From Gammaproteobacteria bacterium (GTDB lineage: Bacteria; Pseudomonadota; Gammaproteobacteria; S144-34), in assembly GCA_015487895.1 (NCBI GenBank), contig WFOW01000145.1, positions 1 to 9,150 of the forward strand: a DNA stretch of 9,150 nucleotides. Reading direction: 5' to 3'. The notes beneath the pieces were generated by a model. The model saw only the letters and a list, made by a program, of their open reading frames with translations. It was not told the DNA's origin and made no database searches. The position numbers were made by a program, and so were the translations under genes. Each line of letters starts with the position of its first letter. Positions within the stretch are counted from its first letter, which is position 1. Shown here in pieces: positions 1 to 7,046 of this stretch.

Positions 1-1
1 C

Positions 2-994
2 ACCCGCGAGAGCGGCACCGCCGTCGTCCGGGCCCACCCCCGGGAGCTGCGCGCCGTCGAGCGCTTCCTGGAGGAGGTGCGCGCGAGCCTCGCGCGGCAG
101 GTGATCCTCGAGGCGAAGGTCCTCGAGGTCGAGCTGCGCGACGGCTACCAGAGCGGCATCAACTGGGGCGCCCTGCTCGGCCCGAACGCCAGCCGGTACG
201 GCCTGCTCGGCCAGACCGGCGGCGGCACCGCCATCGAGAGCGGCGCGGCGGGGACGGCGGGCAACAGCGGCGAGCTGAGCCCGCTGGCGCCGAGCCTGCC
301 TTCGGGCACCGAGACCTCGGCCTTCGGCGGCGTCTTCTCCCTGGCGGTGCGCACCGAGGACTTCAGCGCATTCATCGAGCTGCTCCGCACCCAGGGCGAG
401 GTCCACGTCCTGTCCAGCCCGCGCGTGTCCACCCTCAACAACCAGAAGGCCGTGATCAAGGTGGGCACCGACGAGTTCTTCGTCACCAACGTCTCCTCGA
501 CCGCGCTCGTCGGGGCCACCACCACCGTGACGCCCAACATCTCCCTGGCGCCCTTCTTCTCGGGGATCGCCCTCGACGTCACCCCGCAGATCAGCAGCAG
601 CGGGGACGTGGTCCTCCACATCCACCCGACCGTGAGCGAGGTCACGGACCAGACCAAGCAGATCACGGTCGCCGGCCAGCTCCAGGAGCTGCCGCTGGCC
701 AAGAGCACGGTGCGCGAGGTCGACACCATCGTGCGCGCGCGCAGCGGGCAGGTGGTCGTCATCGGCGGCCTGATGCAGAACGTGATCCGCGACGAGCGCG
801 CCGGCACCCCGGTGCTCGGCGAGCTGCCGGGCATCGGCGGGATCTTCCGGCACGAGCGGCAGCGGGTGCGCAAGAGCGAGCTGGTGATCCTGCTGCGGCC
901 GGTGGTGGTCGACGGCGGCGAGACCTGGTCACGCTCGCTGCGCGAGCTGGCCGAGCGTGTGCGGCGCCTGGACGGGGATCCCGGGGCGCGTTGA
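2..994 (+). CDS. mshL: MSHA-type pilus outer-membrane secretin MshL (5' partial)
   Basis: This is the C-terminal 330 residues of a secretin, the multimeric outer-membrane channel through which the pilus leaves the cell. The frame is open to the left edge, so the signal peptide and periplasmic N domains lie outside; an internal GTG at 77 is not the true start. Visible secretin-core landmarks are the 'RQVILEAKVLEVEL' strand near the left edge, the 'VLSSPRVSTLNNQKAVIKVG' segment (412-471), and the C-terminal 'VVVIGGLMQ' (756-782) followed by 'PVLGELPGIGGIFR' and 'KSELVILLRPVVV'. A Gly/Ser/Thr-rich stretch around 190-310 is probably a surface or gate loop. Assignment to MshL rather than PilQ, GspD or another secretin rests mainly on the genes that follow (mshM, N, E, G). 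The stop is 2 bases before the mshM ATG. Confidence 0.93.
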   Translation, partial: TRESGTAVVRAHPRELRAVERFLEEVRASLARQVILEAKVLEVELRDGYQSGINWGALLGPNASRYGLLGQTGGGTAIESGAAGTAGNSGELSPLAPSLPSGTETSAFGGVFSLAVRTEDFSAFIELLRTQGEVHVLSSPRVSTLNNQKAVIKVGTDEFFVTNVSSTALVGATTTVTPNISLAPFFSGIALDVTPQISSSGDVVLHIHPTVSEVTDQTKQITVAGQLQELPLAKSTVREVDTIVRARSGQVVVIGGLMQNVIRDERAGTPVLGELPGIGGIFRHERQRVRKSELVILLRPVVVDGGETWSRSLRELAERVRRLDGDPGAR

Positions 995-996
995 GC

Positions 997-1848
997 ATGT
1001 ACCTGCGTCACTTCGGCCTGCGCGAGCCGCCCTTCTCGCTCACGCCCGACACGGGCTACTACTACGAGCTCGCCAGCCATCGCGAGGCCCTCAACGTGCT
1101 GCTGGTGGCGCTGCGCGCCGGCGAGGGCTTCCTCAAGCTGACGGGCGAGGTGGGCACGGGCAAGACGCTGCTGTGCCGCAAGCTGCTCGACGCCCTCGAG
1201 CGGGAGGCCGAGACGGCCTACATCCCCAACCCCTTCCTCAACCCCAACGCCCTGCGGCTGGCGGTGGCCGAGGAGCTCGGGCTGCGCTTTCCGCGCAACC
1301 TCGGCCAGCACCGGCTGCTCAAGCTGGTGACGGCGCGCCTCGTCGAGATCCATCGCGCCGGACGGCGCGCGGTGCTGCTGATCGACGAGGCCCAGGCGCT
1401 GCCCGACGACAGCCTCGAGGCGGTGCGCCTGCTCACCAACCTCGAGACCGAGAAGGCGAAGCTCCTGCAGGTGGTGCTGCTCGGCCAGCCCGAGCTGGAC
1501 GCGCGCCTGGCGCAGCCGCGCCTGCGCCAGCTCCGCCAGCGCATCACCTTCTCCCACCGCCTCCGGCCCATGGACGAGCGCGAATGCGGGGCCTACCTCG
1601 CCCACCGCATGACGGTGGCCGGCCACCAGGGCCCGCCGCCCTTCGAGCCGCGCGCGGTGCGGCTGCTGCACCGGGCGAGCCGCGGCATCCCGCGCCTGGT
1701 CAACATCCTCGCGCACAAGGCGCTGCTCGTCGCCTTCGGGCGCGGGGAGCGGCGGATCACGCCGGCGCACGTGCGCCGCGCGGTGCGCGACACCGAGGAC
1801 GCGCGCGCGCCGCGCCCTTGGTGGCGGCGCCTGCTGCGGCCCGCCTGA
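997..1848 (+). CDS. mshM: MSHA biogenesis AAA ATPase MshM (ExeA family)
   Basis: A 283-residue cytoplasmic P-loop ATPase of the ExeA/MshM group. The N-terminus 'MYLRHFGLREPPFSLTPD' is the usual opening of the family. Walker A is GEVGTGKT (residues 50-57), Walker B is AVLLIDEAQ (125-133), 'LLGQPEL' is at 161-167 and 'QRITFSHRLRP' at 181-191. The last hundred residues look like the helical lid and winged-helix part. It has no C-terminal peptidoglycan-binding domain or membrane segment of the kind seen in ExeA, and its length fits MshM. The family is thought to help assemble the secretin or pilus machine; the exact role is not settled. I chose the ATG at 997 because it gives the family N-terminus. 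A TTG at 991 overlaps the mshL stop and would add only two residues. The Shine-Dalgarno sequence is weak (GGGG at 983-986), so coupling to mshL is likely. Confidence 0.93.
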   Translation: MYLRHFGLREPPFSLTPDTGYYYELASHREALNVLLVALRAGEGFLKLTGEVGTGKTLLCRKLLDALEREAETAYIPNPFLNPNALRLAVAEELGLRFPRNLGQHRLLKLVTARLVEIHRAGRRAVLLIDEAQALPDDSLEAVRLLTNLETEKAKLLQVVLLGQPELDARLAQPRLRQLRQRITFSHRLRPMDERECGAYLAHRMTVAGHQGPPPFEPRAVRLLHRASRGIPRLVNILAHKALLVAFGRGERRITPAHVRRAVRDTEDARAPRPWWRRLLRPA

Positions 1849-1875
1849 GGCACGCGCCGCGACGGGGATGAGGCG

Positions 1876-3366
1876 ATGAGCCTGATCAACGACATGCTGC
1901 GCGACCTGGACGCCCGCCGCCGTCCCCCGCCGGGGGCGGAGGAGGCGCTCGCCGGCGTGCGTCCGCCGCCGCTGGCGCCTCACCCCCGCCGCACGGTGGC
2001 GCGGGTGCTCGCCCTCGTGGTCGCGGCCGGCGCCGCGCTCGGCGGCGCGGGCTGGTATCTCCTCGAGCGTCAGCCGGCGCCGCGCGCGCCCGCGGCGCCG
2101 CCCGGCCCGGAGGCCACAGCGATCGATTCCCATGCCGCGCCACGCTCCGAGGATGGGGCGGCGCCGCCGGCGGCCGGGGCCGCGACCGGAAAGCCCGCGG
2201 CGGCATCGCCCGCCGCGCCCGCACAGCCCGTGCTGCGCGCGGTGCGCGTGCTCCCGGCCGGCGAGGGCGGGGAAGCGCGCCTCGTGGCCGAGATCGAGGG
2301 GCCCGTGCCGCCGGTCGACGCCTCGCGCACCGGCGACGGCGCGCGGCTGCGCCTGCGCGGGGCGCGCGCGGCGGCGGGCCTGGCCCCGTCGCCGGGAGGG
2401 CCGGTGGAGGCGCTCGAGCTGCACGAGGCCGGCGGCGACCTCGAGCTGCGCGTGCGCACGGCGCGCCCGGTGGCGCAGGTCGCGGTGCGGCTGCTGCCGG
2501 GCACGGAGACCTCGCCCCACCGGCTCGAGCTGCGCCTCACGCCCGCGCCCCCCGTGCCGCGGCGCGCGCCGGCCGCCACGGCGAAGGCGGCCCCGGCGCA
2601 GGCGCCGACGCGGCCGGCCACCCCCGCCGGGAGCGGGATGGAGGCCACGGTGGCGCAGGCCCCGGCGCCGGCCAAGGGGCGCCGCACGGCCGGGGCCTCC
2701 GCGAGGCCCGCCGCGAGGGCGGAGCGCGCGGGCCCCGGGGCGGCCGCGCAGGCCGCCCCGGAGGCGGCACCGCGCATGGAACGCCGCATCCGTCCGCCCA
2801 CGCCCGCCCAGCGGGCCGAGCGCGCCTATGCCCAGGGGCTCGCCGCCATGCGCGCCGGCGACTGGGCCGGCGCGCGGCGCGCCTTCGGCGAGGCCCTGGA
2901 GGCGGTCCCGGGCCATCCGAGGTCGGCCGAGGCCCTGGCCCGCCTCGAGCTGCGCGCGGGCCGTCCCGAGGAGGCCGAGCGCGTGCTGCGCGCGGCACTG
3001 GCGGCGCAGCCCGGCCACAGCGCCCTGGCGCGCCTGCTGGCGCGCCTGCTGGCCGAGCGCGGCGAGCTCGAGGCCGCCATCGCGACGCTGCGCCGGGCGC
3101 TGCCCGGCAGCGACGCCGCCCTCTACGGCCTGCTCGGCGCGCTCGAGCAGCGTGCCGGCCGGCCCGCGCAGGCGGCGCACGCCTACCGCGCGGCGCTCGC
3201 ACGCGAGCCGCGGCGCGCCGAATGGTGGGTGGGTCTCGGCATCGCCCTCGAGCACCTGGGGCGCAGCGAGGAGGCGGTCGAGGCCTACCGGCGCGCGCGC
3301 GCGCTGGGGCTGGCGCCCGCGCTGGAGCGCTTCGTCGGCGAGCGCCTCGCCGCCCTCGGCCGCTAG
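1876..3366 (+). CDS. mshN: MSHA biogenesis TPR protein MshN
   Basis: A 496-residue single-pass membrane protein. The cytoplasmic start 'MSLINDMLRDLDARR' is the MshN signature. One transmembrane helix follows at about 42-63, then an Ala/Pro-rich linker (about 66-118). A beta-rich segment (about 119-222) resembles an AMIN-like fold by pattern only. A second Ala/Pro/Arg linker (223-308) leads to C-terminal tetratricopeptide-like helices from about 311 to 478, for example 'AYAQGLAAMRAGDWAGARRAF' split over adjoining helices and 'GIALEHLGRSEEAVEAYRRA'. The TPR region should face the periplasm and bind partner proteins such as the secretin; this is inference. GGGGATGAGG at 1864-1873 lies just before the ATG at 1876. 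The linkers are much less conserved in character than the ends. mshM lies 27 bases upstream and mshE 15 bases downstream. Confidence 0.9.
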   Translation: MSLINDMLRDLDARRRPPPGAEEALAGVRPPPLAPHPRRTVARVLALVVAAGAALGGAGWYLLERQPAPRAPAAPPGPEATAIDSHAAPRSEDGAAPPAAGAATGKPAAASPAAPAQPVLRAVRVLPAGEGGEARLVAEIEGPVPPVDASRTGDGARLRLRGARAAAGLAPSPGGPVEALELHEAGGDLELRVRTARPVAQVAVRLLPGTETSPHRLELRLTPAPPVPRRAPAATAKAAPAQAPTRPATPAGSGMEATVAQAPAPAKGRRTAGASARPAARAERAGPGAAAQAAPEAAPRMERRIRPPTPAQRAERAYAQGLAAMRAGDWAGARRAFGEALEAVPGHPRSAEALARLELRAGRPEEAERVLRAALAAQPGHSALARLLARLLAERGELEAAIATLRRALPGSDAALYGLLGALEQRAGRPAQAAHAYRAALAREPRRAEWWVGLGIALEHLGRSEEAVEAYRRARALGLAPALERFVGERLAALGR

Positions 3367-3370
3367 GTTC

Positions 3371-3376
3371 AGGAGA
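3371..3376 (+). promoter_or_regulatory. Ribosome binding site of mshE
   Basis: AGGAGA, five bases before the ATG at 3382, fixes this start. It lies in the 15-base gap after the mshN stop. Confidence 0.7.
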
Positions 3377-3381
3377 CGGCG

Positions 3382-5187
3382 ATGAGCGAGCAGACCGGCA
3401 TCCGTCCTGGGGCCGCCGCCCCGCCGCGGCGCAGGATCCGCATCGGCGACCTGCTGGTGCGCAACAAGGTGATCTCGGAGCATCAGCTCCGGCGCGCGCT
3501 CGAGGAGCAGAAGCGCACCGGCCGCAAGCTGGGCCGCACGCTGATCGAGCTCGGCTACATCGACGAGGACCAGCTCCTCGCCTTCCTCGCCGAGCAGCTC
3601 CACATCCCCTTCATCGACCTGCGCCACTACCGCTTTCGTCCGGAGGTAGCGCGCCTGCTGCCCGAGACCTACGCGCGGCGCTTCCGTGCCCTGGTGCTCG
3701 CCGAGGAGAAGGACGGCTCGCTGCTGGTGGGCATGGCCGACCCCACCGACATCTTCGCCTACGACGAGCTCGCCCGCATCCTCAAGCGCCCCCTCAAGCT
3801 CGCGGTGGTGCGCGAGTCGGACCTCATGCGCACCATCGATCTCGTCTACCGCAAGACCGAGGAGATCAGCTCGCTCGCCGAGGAGCTGGGCGAGGAGCTC
3901 GCCGAGAGCCCCGGCATCGACCTCGAGCAGCTCGTCGCCGCCGAGGAGGTCACGGACGCGCCGGTGGTGCGCCTGCTGCGCTCGCTGTTCGAGGACGCCG
4001 TCGGCATCGGCGCCTCCGACATCCACATCGAGCCCGACGAGAGCGTGCTGCGCATCCGCCAGCGCGTCGACGGCGTGCTGCACGAGCAGGTCATGAACGA
4101 GAAGCGCATCGCCCCGGCGCTGGTGCTGCGCCTGAAGCTCATGGCCGGGCTCGACATCTCGGAGAAGCGCCTGCCCCAGGACGGGCGCTTCAACATCCGC
4201 GTCAAGGGCCGCTCCATCGACGTGCGCCTCTCGACCATGCCCGTGCAGCACGGCGAATCTGTGGTGATGCGCCTGCTCGACCAGTCGGCGGGCCTGCTCG
4301 AGCTCGAGCAGCTCGGCATGCCGCCGGACGTGCTGGCGCGCTTCCGCCGCCTCATCCAGCGGCCCCACGGCATGGTGCTGGTGACGGGCCCCACCGGCTC
4401 CGGCAAGACCACCACGCTGTATGCGGCGATCAGCGCCCTCAACGCGCCGGAGAAGAAGATCATCACCGTCGAGGACCCGGTCGAGTACCGCATCCCGCGC
4501 ATCAACCAGGTGCAGGTCAACCCGCGCATCGGCCTCACCTTCGCCACCGTGCTGCGCGCGGCCCTGCGCCAGGACCCGGACATCGTGCTGGTGGGCGAGA
4601 TGCGCGACCAGGAGACCGTCGAGATCGGCCTGCGCGCGGCCATGACCGGCCACCTGGTGCTCTCCACCCTGCACACCAACGACGCCGTCTCGACGGCGGT
4701 GCGCCTGATCGACATGGGCGGCGAGCCTTACCTGGTGGCGGCCTCGCTGCGCGGCGTCATCGCCCAGCGCCTCGTGCGCCGCATCTGCGACTCCTGCGTG
4801 GAGGACTACACCCCGGACGCGCAGGAGCTCGCCTGGCTGCGCGCCACGGTGGGCGAGGAGGCCGAGCGGCTGCGCCTGCGCCACGGCACCGGCTGCCCGC
4901 ACTGCAACAACACGGGCTACCGCGGGCGCATCGGCGTCTACGAGCTGCTGGAGATGGACGCCGCGCTCGCCGACGCCCTGCGCCGCGGCGACACCGCCGC
5001 CTTCGAGCGCGCCGCGCGCGCCCAGCCCGGCTTCCGCCCGCTCGCCCTGCGCGCCCTCGACTACGCCGCCGAGGGCGTGACCACGCTGGAGGAGGTGCTG
5101 CGCGTGGCGGGCGAGGTCGAGGAGCCGGTGGCCCCGGCACCCGCCCCCGAGGCGGCGGCCGGCGACGGCGCAGACGCGGAGGGCTGA
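3382..5187 (+). CDS. mshE: MSHA pilus assembly ATPase MshE (GspE/PilB family, MshEN domain)
   Basis: A 601-residue hexameric secretion ATPase that drives pilus extension from the cytoplasmic face. The N-terminal MshEN region has two 24-residue motifs, R20-Q43 (RIG..LL....VI...QL..AL..Q) and K49-Q72 (KLG..LI..GYI...QL..FL..Q), the type known to bind cyclic di-GMP in Vibrio MshE. The motor follows with Walker A GPTGSGKT (336-343), Asp box around ITVEDPVEYR (361-370), Walker B IVLVGEMRD (401-409) and His box TGHLVLSTLHTND (422-434). A zinc tetracysteine site is complete: C469, C472, C505, C508. All catalytic motifs look intact. An Ala/Pro tail of about 20 residues ends the protein. GspE and PilB are close relatives, but the two MshEN motifs and the neighbours favour MshE. 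Confidence 0.96.
   Translation: MSEQTGIRPGAAAPPRRRIRIGDLLVRNKVISEHQLRRALEEQKRTGRKLGRTLIELGYIDEDQLLAFLAEQLHIPFIDLRHYRFRPEVARLLPETYARRFRALVLAEEKDGSLLVGMADPTDIFAYDELARILKRPLKLAVVRESDLMRTIDLVYRKTEEISSLAEELGEELAESPGIDLEQLVAAEEVTDAPVVRLLRSLFEDAVGIGASDIHIEPDESVLRIRQRVDGVLHEQVMNEKRIAPALVLRLKLMAGLDISEKRLPQDGRFNIRVKGRSIDVRLSTMPVQHGESVVMRLLDQSAGLLELEQLGMPPDVLARFRRLIQRPHGMVLVTGPTGSGKTTTLYAAISALNAPEKKIITVEDPVEYRIPRINQVQVNPRIGLTFATVLRAALRQDPDIVLVGEMRDQETVEIGLRAAMTGHLVLSTLHTNDAVSTAVRLIDMGGEPYLVAASLRGVIAQRLVRRICDSCVEDYTPDAQELAWLRATVGEEAERLRLRHGTGCPHCNNTGYRGRIGVYELLEMDAALADALRRGDTAAFERAARAQPGFRPLALRALDYAAEGVTTLEEVLRVAGEVEEPVAPAPAPEAAAGDGADAEG
5178..5183 (+). promoter_or_regulatory. Ribosome binding site of mshG
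   Basis: GGAGGG lies inside the last mshE codons, seven bases before the GTG at 5191. It decides the GTG start of mshG and suggests coupled translation. Confidence 0.65.
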
Positions 5188-5190
5188 TCC

Positions 5191-6414
5191 GTGCCGCGCT
5201 TCCGCTACCGCGCGCGCACCGAGCACGGCGACCCGCTCGAGGGCGTGACGGAGGCGCCGAGCGCCGAGGCGGCCGCCGCCCAGCTTCTCAACGCGGGCGC
5301 CGTACCGGTGGAGATCGAGCCCGCCCCCGAGCGGCGCGGGCCGCTCGCGGCGCTGCGCGAGCGCCTCGCCGCGCGCCGGCCCGGCCTCGTCGACCTCATC
5401 ATGTTCACCCGCCAGATGTACACGCTCACGCGCGCGGGCGTGCCCATCATCCGCGCCATCCGCGGGCTGGCGGAGGGCGCGCGCAACCCGCTCATGGCGC
5501 GCGCGCTCGACGACGTGGCCGACACGCTCGAGTCCGGGCGCGACCTCGCCAGCGCCCTGGGACGCCACCCCGATCTCTTCCCGCCGCTGTACGTGTCCAT
5601 CGTCCACGTGGGCGAGAGCACCGGCCGCCTCGAGGAGGCCTTCGAGCAGCTCGCCCGCCACCTCGAGCTCGAGAAGGACACGCGCGACCGCGTCAAGCAG
5701 GCGCTGCGCTACCCGGCCTTCGTGCTCGTCGCCATGGCGGTGGCGCTCGCCATCGTCAACCTCATGGTCATTCCCGCCTTCGCCAAGGTCTACGCAAGCT
5801 TCCGGATCGAGCTGCCGCTGGCCACGCGCGTGCTGATCGCCGTCTCCGAGTTCACCGTGCGGAGCTGGCCGTGGCTGCTCGCAGGGCTGGTCGCTGCAGC
5901 GGCCGGCGTGCGCCTGTGGCTGCAAAGCGAGCGCGGGCGCCACACCTGGGACCGCTGGAAGCTCAGGCTCCCCGTGGTCGGCGACATCGTGCTGCGGGCG
6001 ACGCTCGCGCGCATCGCGCGCGCCTTCGCCATGGTGCAGCGCTCGGGCGTGCCCATCATCCAGGGCATCACCCTGGTGGCGCGCGGCACCGGCAACGCCT
6101 ACGTCGCCGAGCGCGTGCTCCTGATGCGAAACGCCATCGAGCGCGGCGAGTCTTTGCTGCGCGCCGCCTCGGCCACCGCGCTGTTCACGCCGCTGGTGCT
6201 CCAGATGATCGCCGTCGGCGAGGAGACCGGCGCGGTGGACGAGCTGCTCGATGAGGTCGCGGGCTTCTACGAGCGCGAGGTGGACTACGACCTGCGCAAC
6301 CTGAGCCAGACCATCGAGCCGCTGCTCATCGTCATGATGGGCGTGCTGGTGCTGGTGCTGGCGCTCGGCGTCTTCCTCCCCATGTGGGATCTGGTCCAGG
6401 TCGCACGGCAGTGA
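5191..6414 (+). CDS. mshG: MSHA pilus inner-membrane platform protein MshG (GspF/PilC family)
   Basis: A 407-residue polytopic inner-membrane protein that couples the MshE motor to pilin polymerisation. It begins with the family's 'MPRFRYRART..G' strand. The two T2SSF repeats are plain: 'FTRQMYTLTRAGVPIIRAI' (72-90) with 'GESTGRLEEAFEQLA' (141-155), and 'RAFAMVQRSGVPIIQGI' (277-293) with 'GEETGAVDELLDEVA' (343-357). Hydrophobic helices lie at about 174-197, 225-244 and 376-398, the usual three. The start is GTG at 5191, supported by the GGAGGG site and by matching the family N-terminus. The mshE stop is three bases upstream. The stop overlaps the GTG of mshF by four bases (GTGA, 6411-6414). 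Length is normal for the family. Confidence 0.95.
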   Translation: MPRFRYRARTEHGDPLEGVTEAPSAEAAAAQLLNAGAVPVEIEPAPERRGPLAALRERLAARRPGLVDLIMFTRQMYTLTRAGVPIIRAIRGLAEGARNPLMARALDDVADTLESGRDLASALGRHPDLFPPLYVSIVHVGESTGRLEEAFEQLARHLELEKDTRDRVKQALRYPAFVLVAMAVALAIVNLMVIPAFAKVYASFRIELPLATRVLIAVSEFTVRSWPWLLAGLVAAAAGVRLWLQSERGRHTWDRWKLRLPVVGDIVLRATLARIARAFAMVQRSGVPIIQGITLVARGTGNAYVAERVLLMRNAIERGESLLRAASATALFTPLVLQMIAVGEETGAVDELLDEVAGFYEREVDYDLRNLSQTIEPLLIVMMGVLVLVLALGVFLPMWDLVQVARQ

Positions 6415-7046
6415 GCGGCTCGCGGCGGACAGCGGACGGCAGCGGGCCGGGACGCCGCGGCCCGGCGCCGCACCGCTCCCTCCGCCTGCGGGGAGAGGGG
6501 CGCGCGGCGCGCGGCGCCGGCTTCTCGCTCCTTGAGCTGGTCGTCGTGGTGGCGCTCATCGCCGTCCTCTGGTTCGTCGCCATCGAGCGGATTCTCCAGC
6601 TTCGCATCGACGCCGAGCGGGTGGCCATGCTGCAGGTGCTCGGCGGGCTGCGCAGCGCCCTGGGGCTGGAGGTGGCCGAGCGCGTGGTGCGCCGGGGGCT
6701 GGCCAGCGTCGTCGAGCTCCAGGGGACCAACCCCATGGACCTCCTCGCCGAGCGGCCCCACAATTACCTGGGCGAGCTCGAGGCCCCCGACCCGGCCGGG
6801 ATCCCGCCCGGGAGCTGGTACTTCGACACGCGCACGCGCATGCTGGTCTACCGGGTGCGCTACCCCGAGGCCTTCGAGGGCGGCCCGGCGGAGGGCCCGC
6901 CGCGCGCGCGCTTCCGCGTCGAGGTGCTGTGGCGCGACCGCGACGGCGACGGCCGCCTCGACCCGCGCACCGACTCCGTGGGCGGCGTGCGCCTCGCGCC
7001 GGTCGAGCCCTACCGCTGGAAGGCCCGCCGGGAGGGGGCGCCGTGA
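6411..7046 (+). CDS. mshF: Prepilin-like minor pilin, MshF position
   Basis: A 211-residue type IV prepilin-like protein. The class III cleavage site is G37/F38 with 'FSLLELVVVVALIAV' following and Glu at +5 (E42), so it should be processed by the prepilin peptidase and inserted as a pilin-like subunit. Its place straight after mshG matches mshF; sequence alone only says pilin-like. The start is uncertain. GTG at 6411 overlaps the mshG stop as GTGA and gives a 37-residue Arg/Gly/Pro-rich leader, long for this class. ATG at 6384 would make it longer still and bury 31 bases in mshG. I see no standard start nearer the cleavage site. The C-terminal part has an aspartate-rich loop, D176-R-D-G-D-G-R-L-D184...D188, like a calcium-binding loop. 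The stop overlaps the next gene's GTG by four bases. Confidence 0.78.
   Translation: MSGSRRTADGSGPGRRGPAPHRSLRLRGEGRAARGAGFSLLELVVVVALIAVLWFVAIERILQLRIDAERVAMLQVLGGLRSALGLEVAERVVRRGLASVVELQGTNPMDLLAERPHNYLGELEAPDPAGIPPGSWYFDTRTRMLVYRVRYPEAFEGGPAEGPPRARFRVEVLWRDRDGDGRLDPRTDSVGGVRLAPVEPYRWKARREGAP
6476..6497. repeat. Imperfect palindrome inside the mshF leader
   Basis: Arms at 6476-6485 and 6488-6497 can pair with one mismatch and one G-T pair around a two-base centre (CT). The pattern (CTCCCT..GC / GC..GGAGAG) resembles small dispersed GC-rich palindromes common between genes in proteobacteria. Here it lies in the coding leader of the mshF prepilin. Whether it is a true repeat family member needs the genome. 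Confidence 0.4.

Noticed and set aside
957..1871. A plus-strand open frame of 304 codons over mshM in another frame
   Set aside because: Low-complexity product opposite the clear Walker motifs of MshM in the correct frame.
145..5943. A minus-strand open frame of 1932 codons opposite mshL, mshM, mshN, mshE and mshG
   Set aside because: It is in exact antisense phase to mshM, N, E and G, so stops would need sense TTA, CTA or TCA codons, which this GC-rich organism avoids. The product is low-complexity Ala/Arg/Gly/His and the sense genes are unmistakable.
3222..6254. A plus-strand open frame of 1010 codons over mshN, mshE and mshG in another frame
   Set aside because: It is Arg/Pro/Ala-rich without domains and overlaps three recognised genes; a side effect of scarce stop codons.
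6384..6410. ATG at 6384 as the mshF start, or a frameshift joining mshG and mshF
   Set aside because: The ATG lies in the conserved end of mshG and has no ribosome binding site; both genes are complete, and the GTGA overlap is a normal coupling arrangement.
6483..6495. A 13-base word CGCCTGCGGGGAG shared with 8566-8578 in the tandem repeat
   Set aside because: In a GC-rich 9-kb window one such match is expected by chance; not used as evidence of a shared repeat family.
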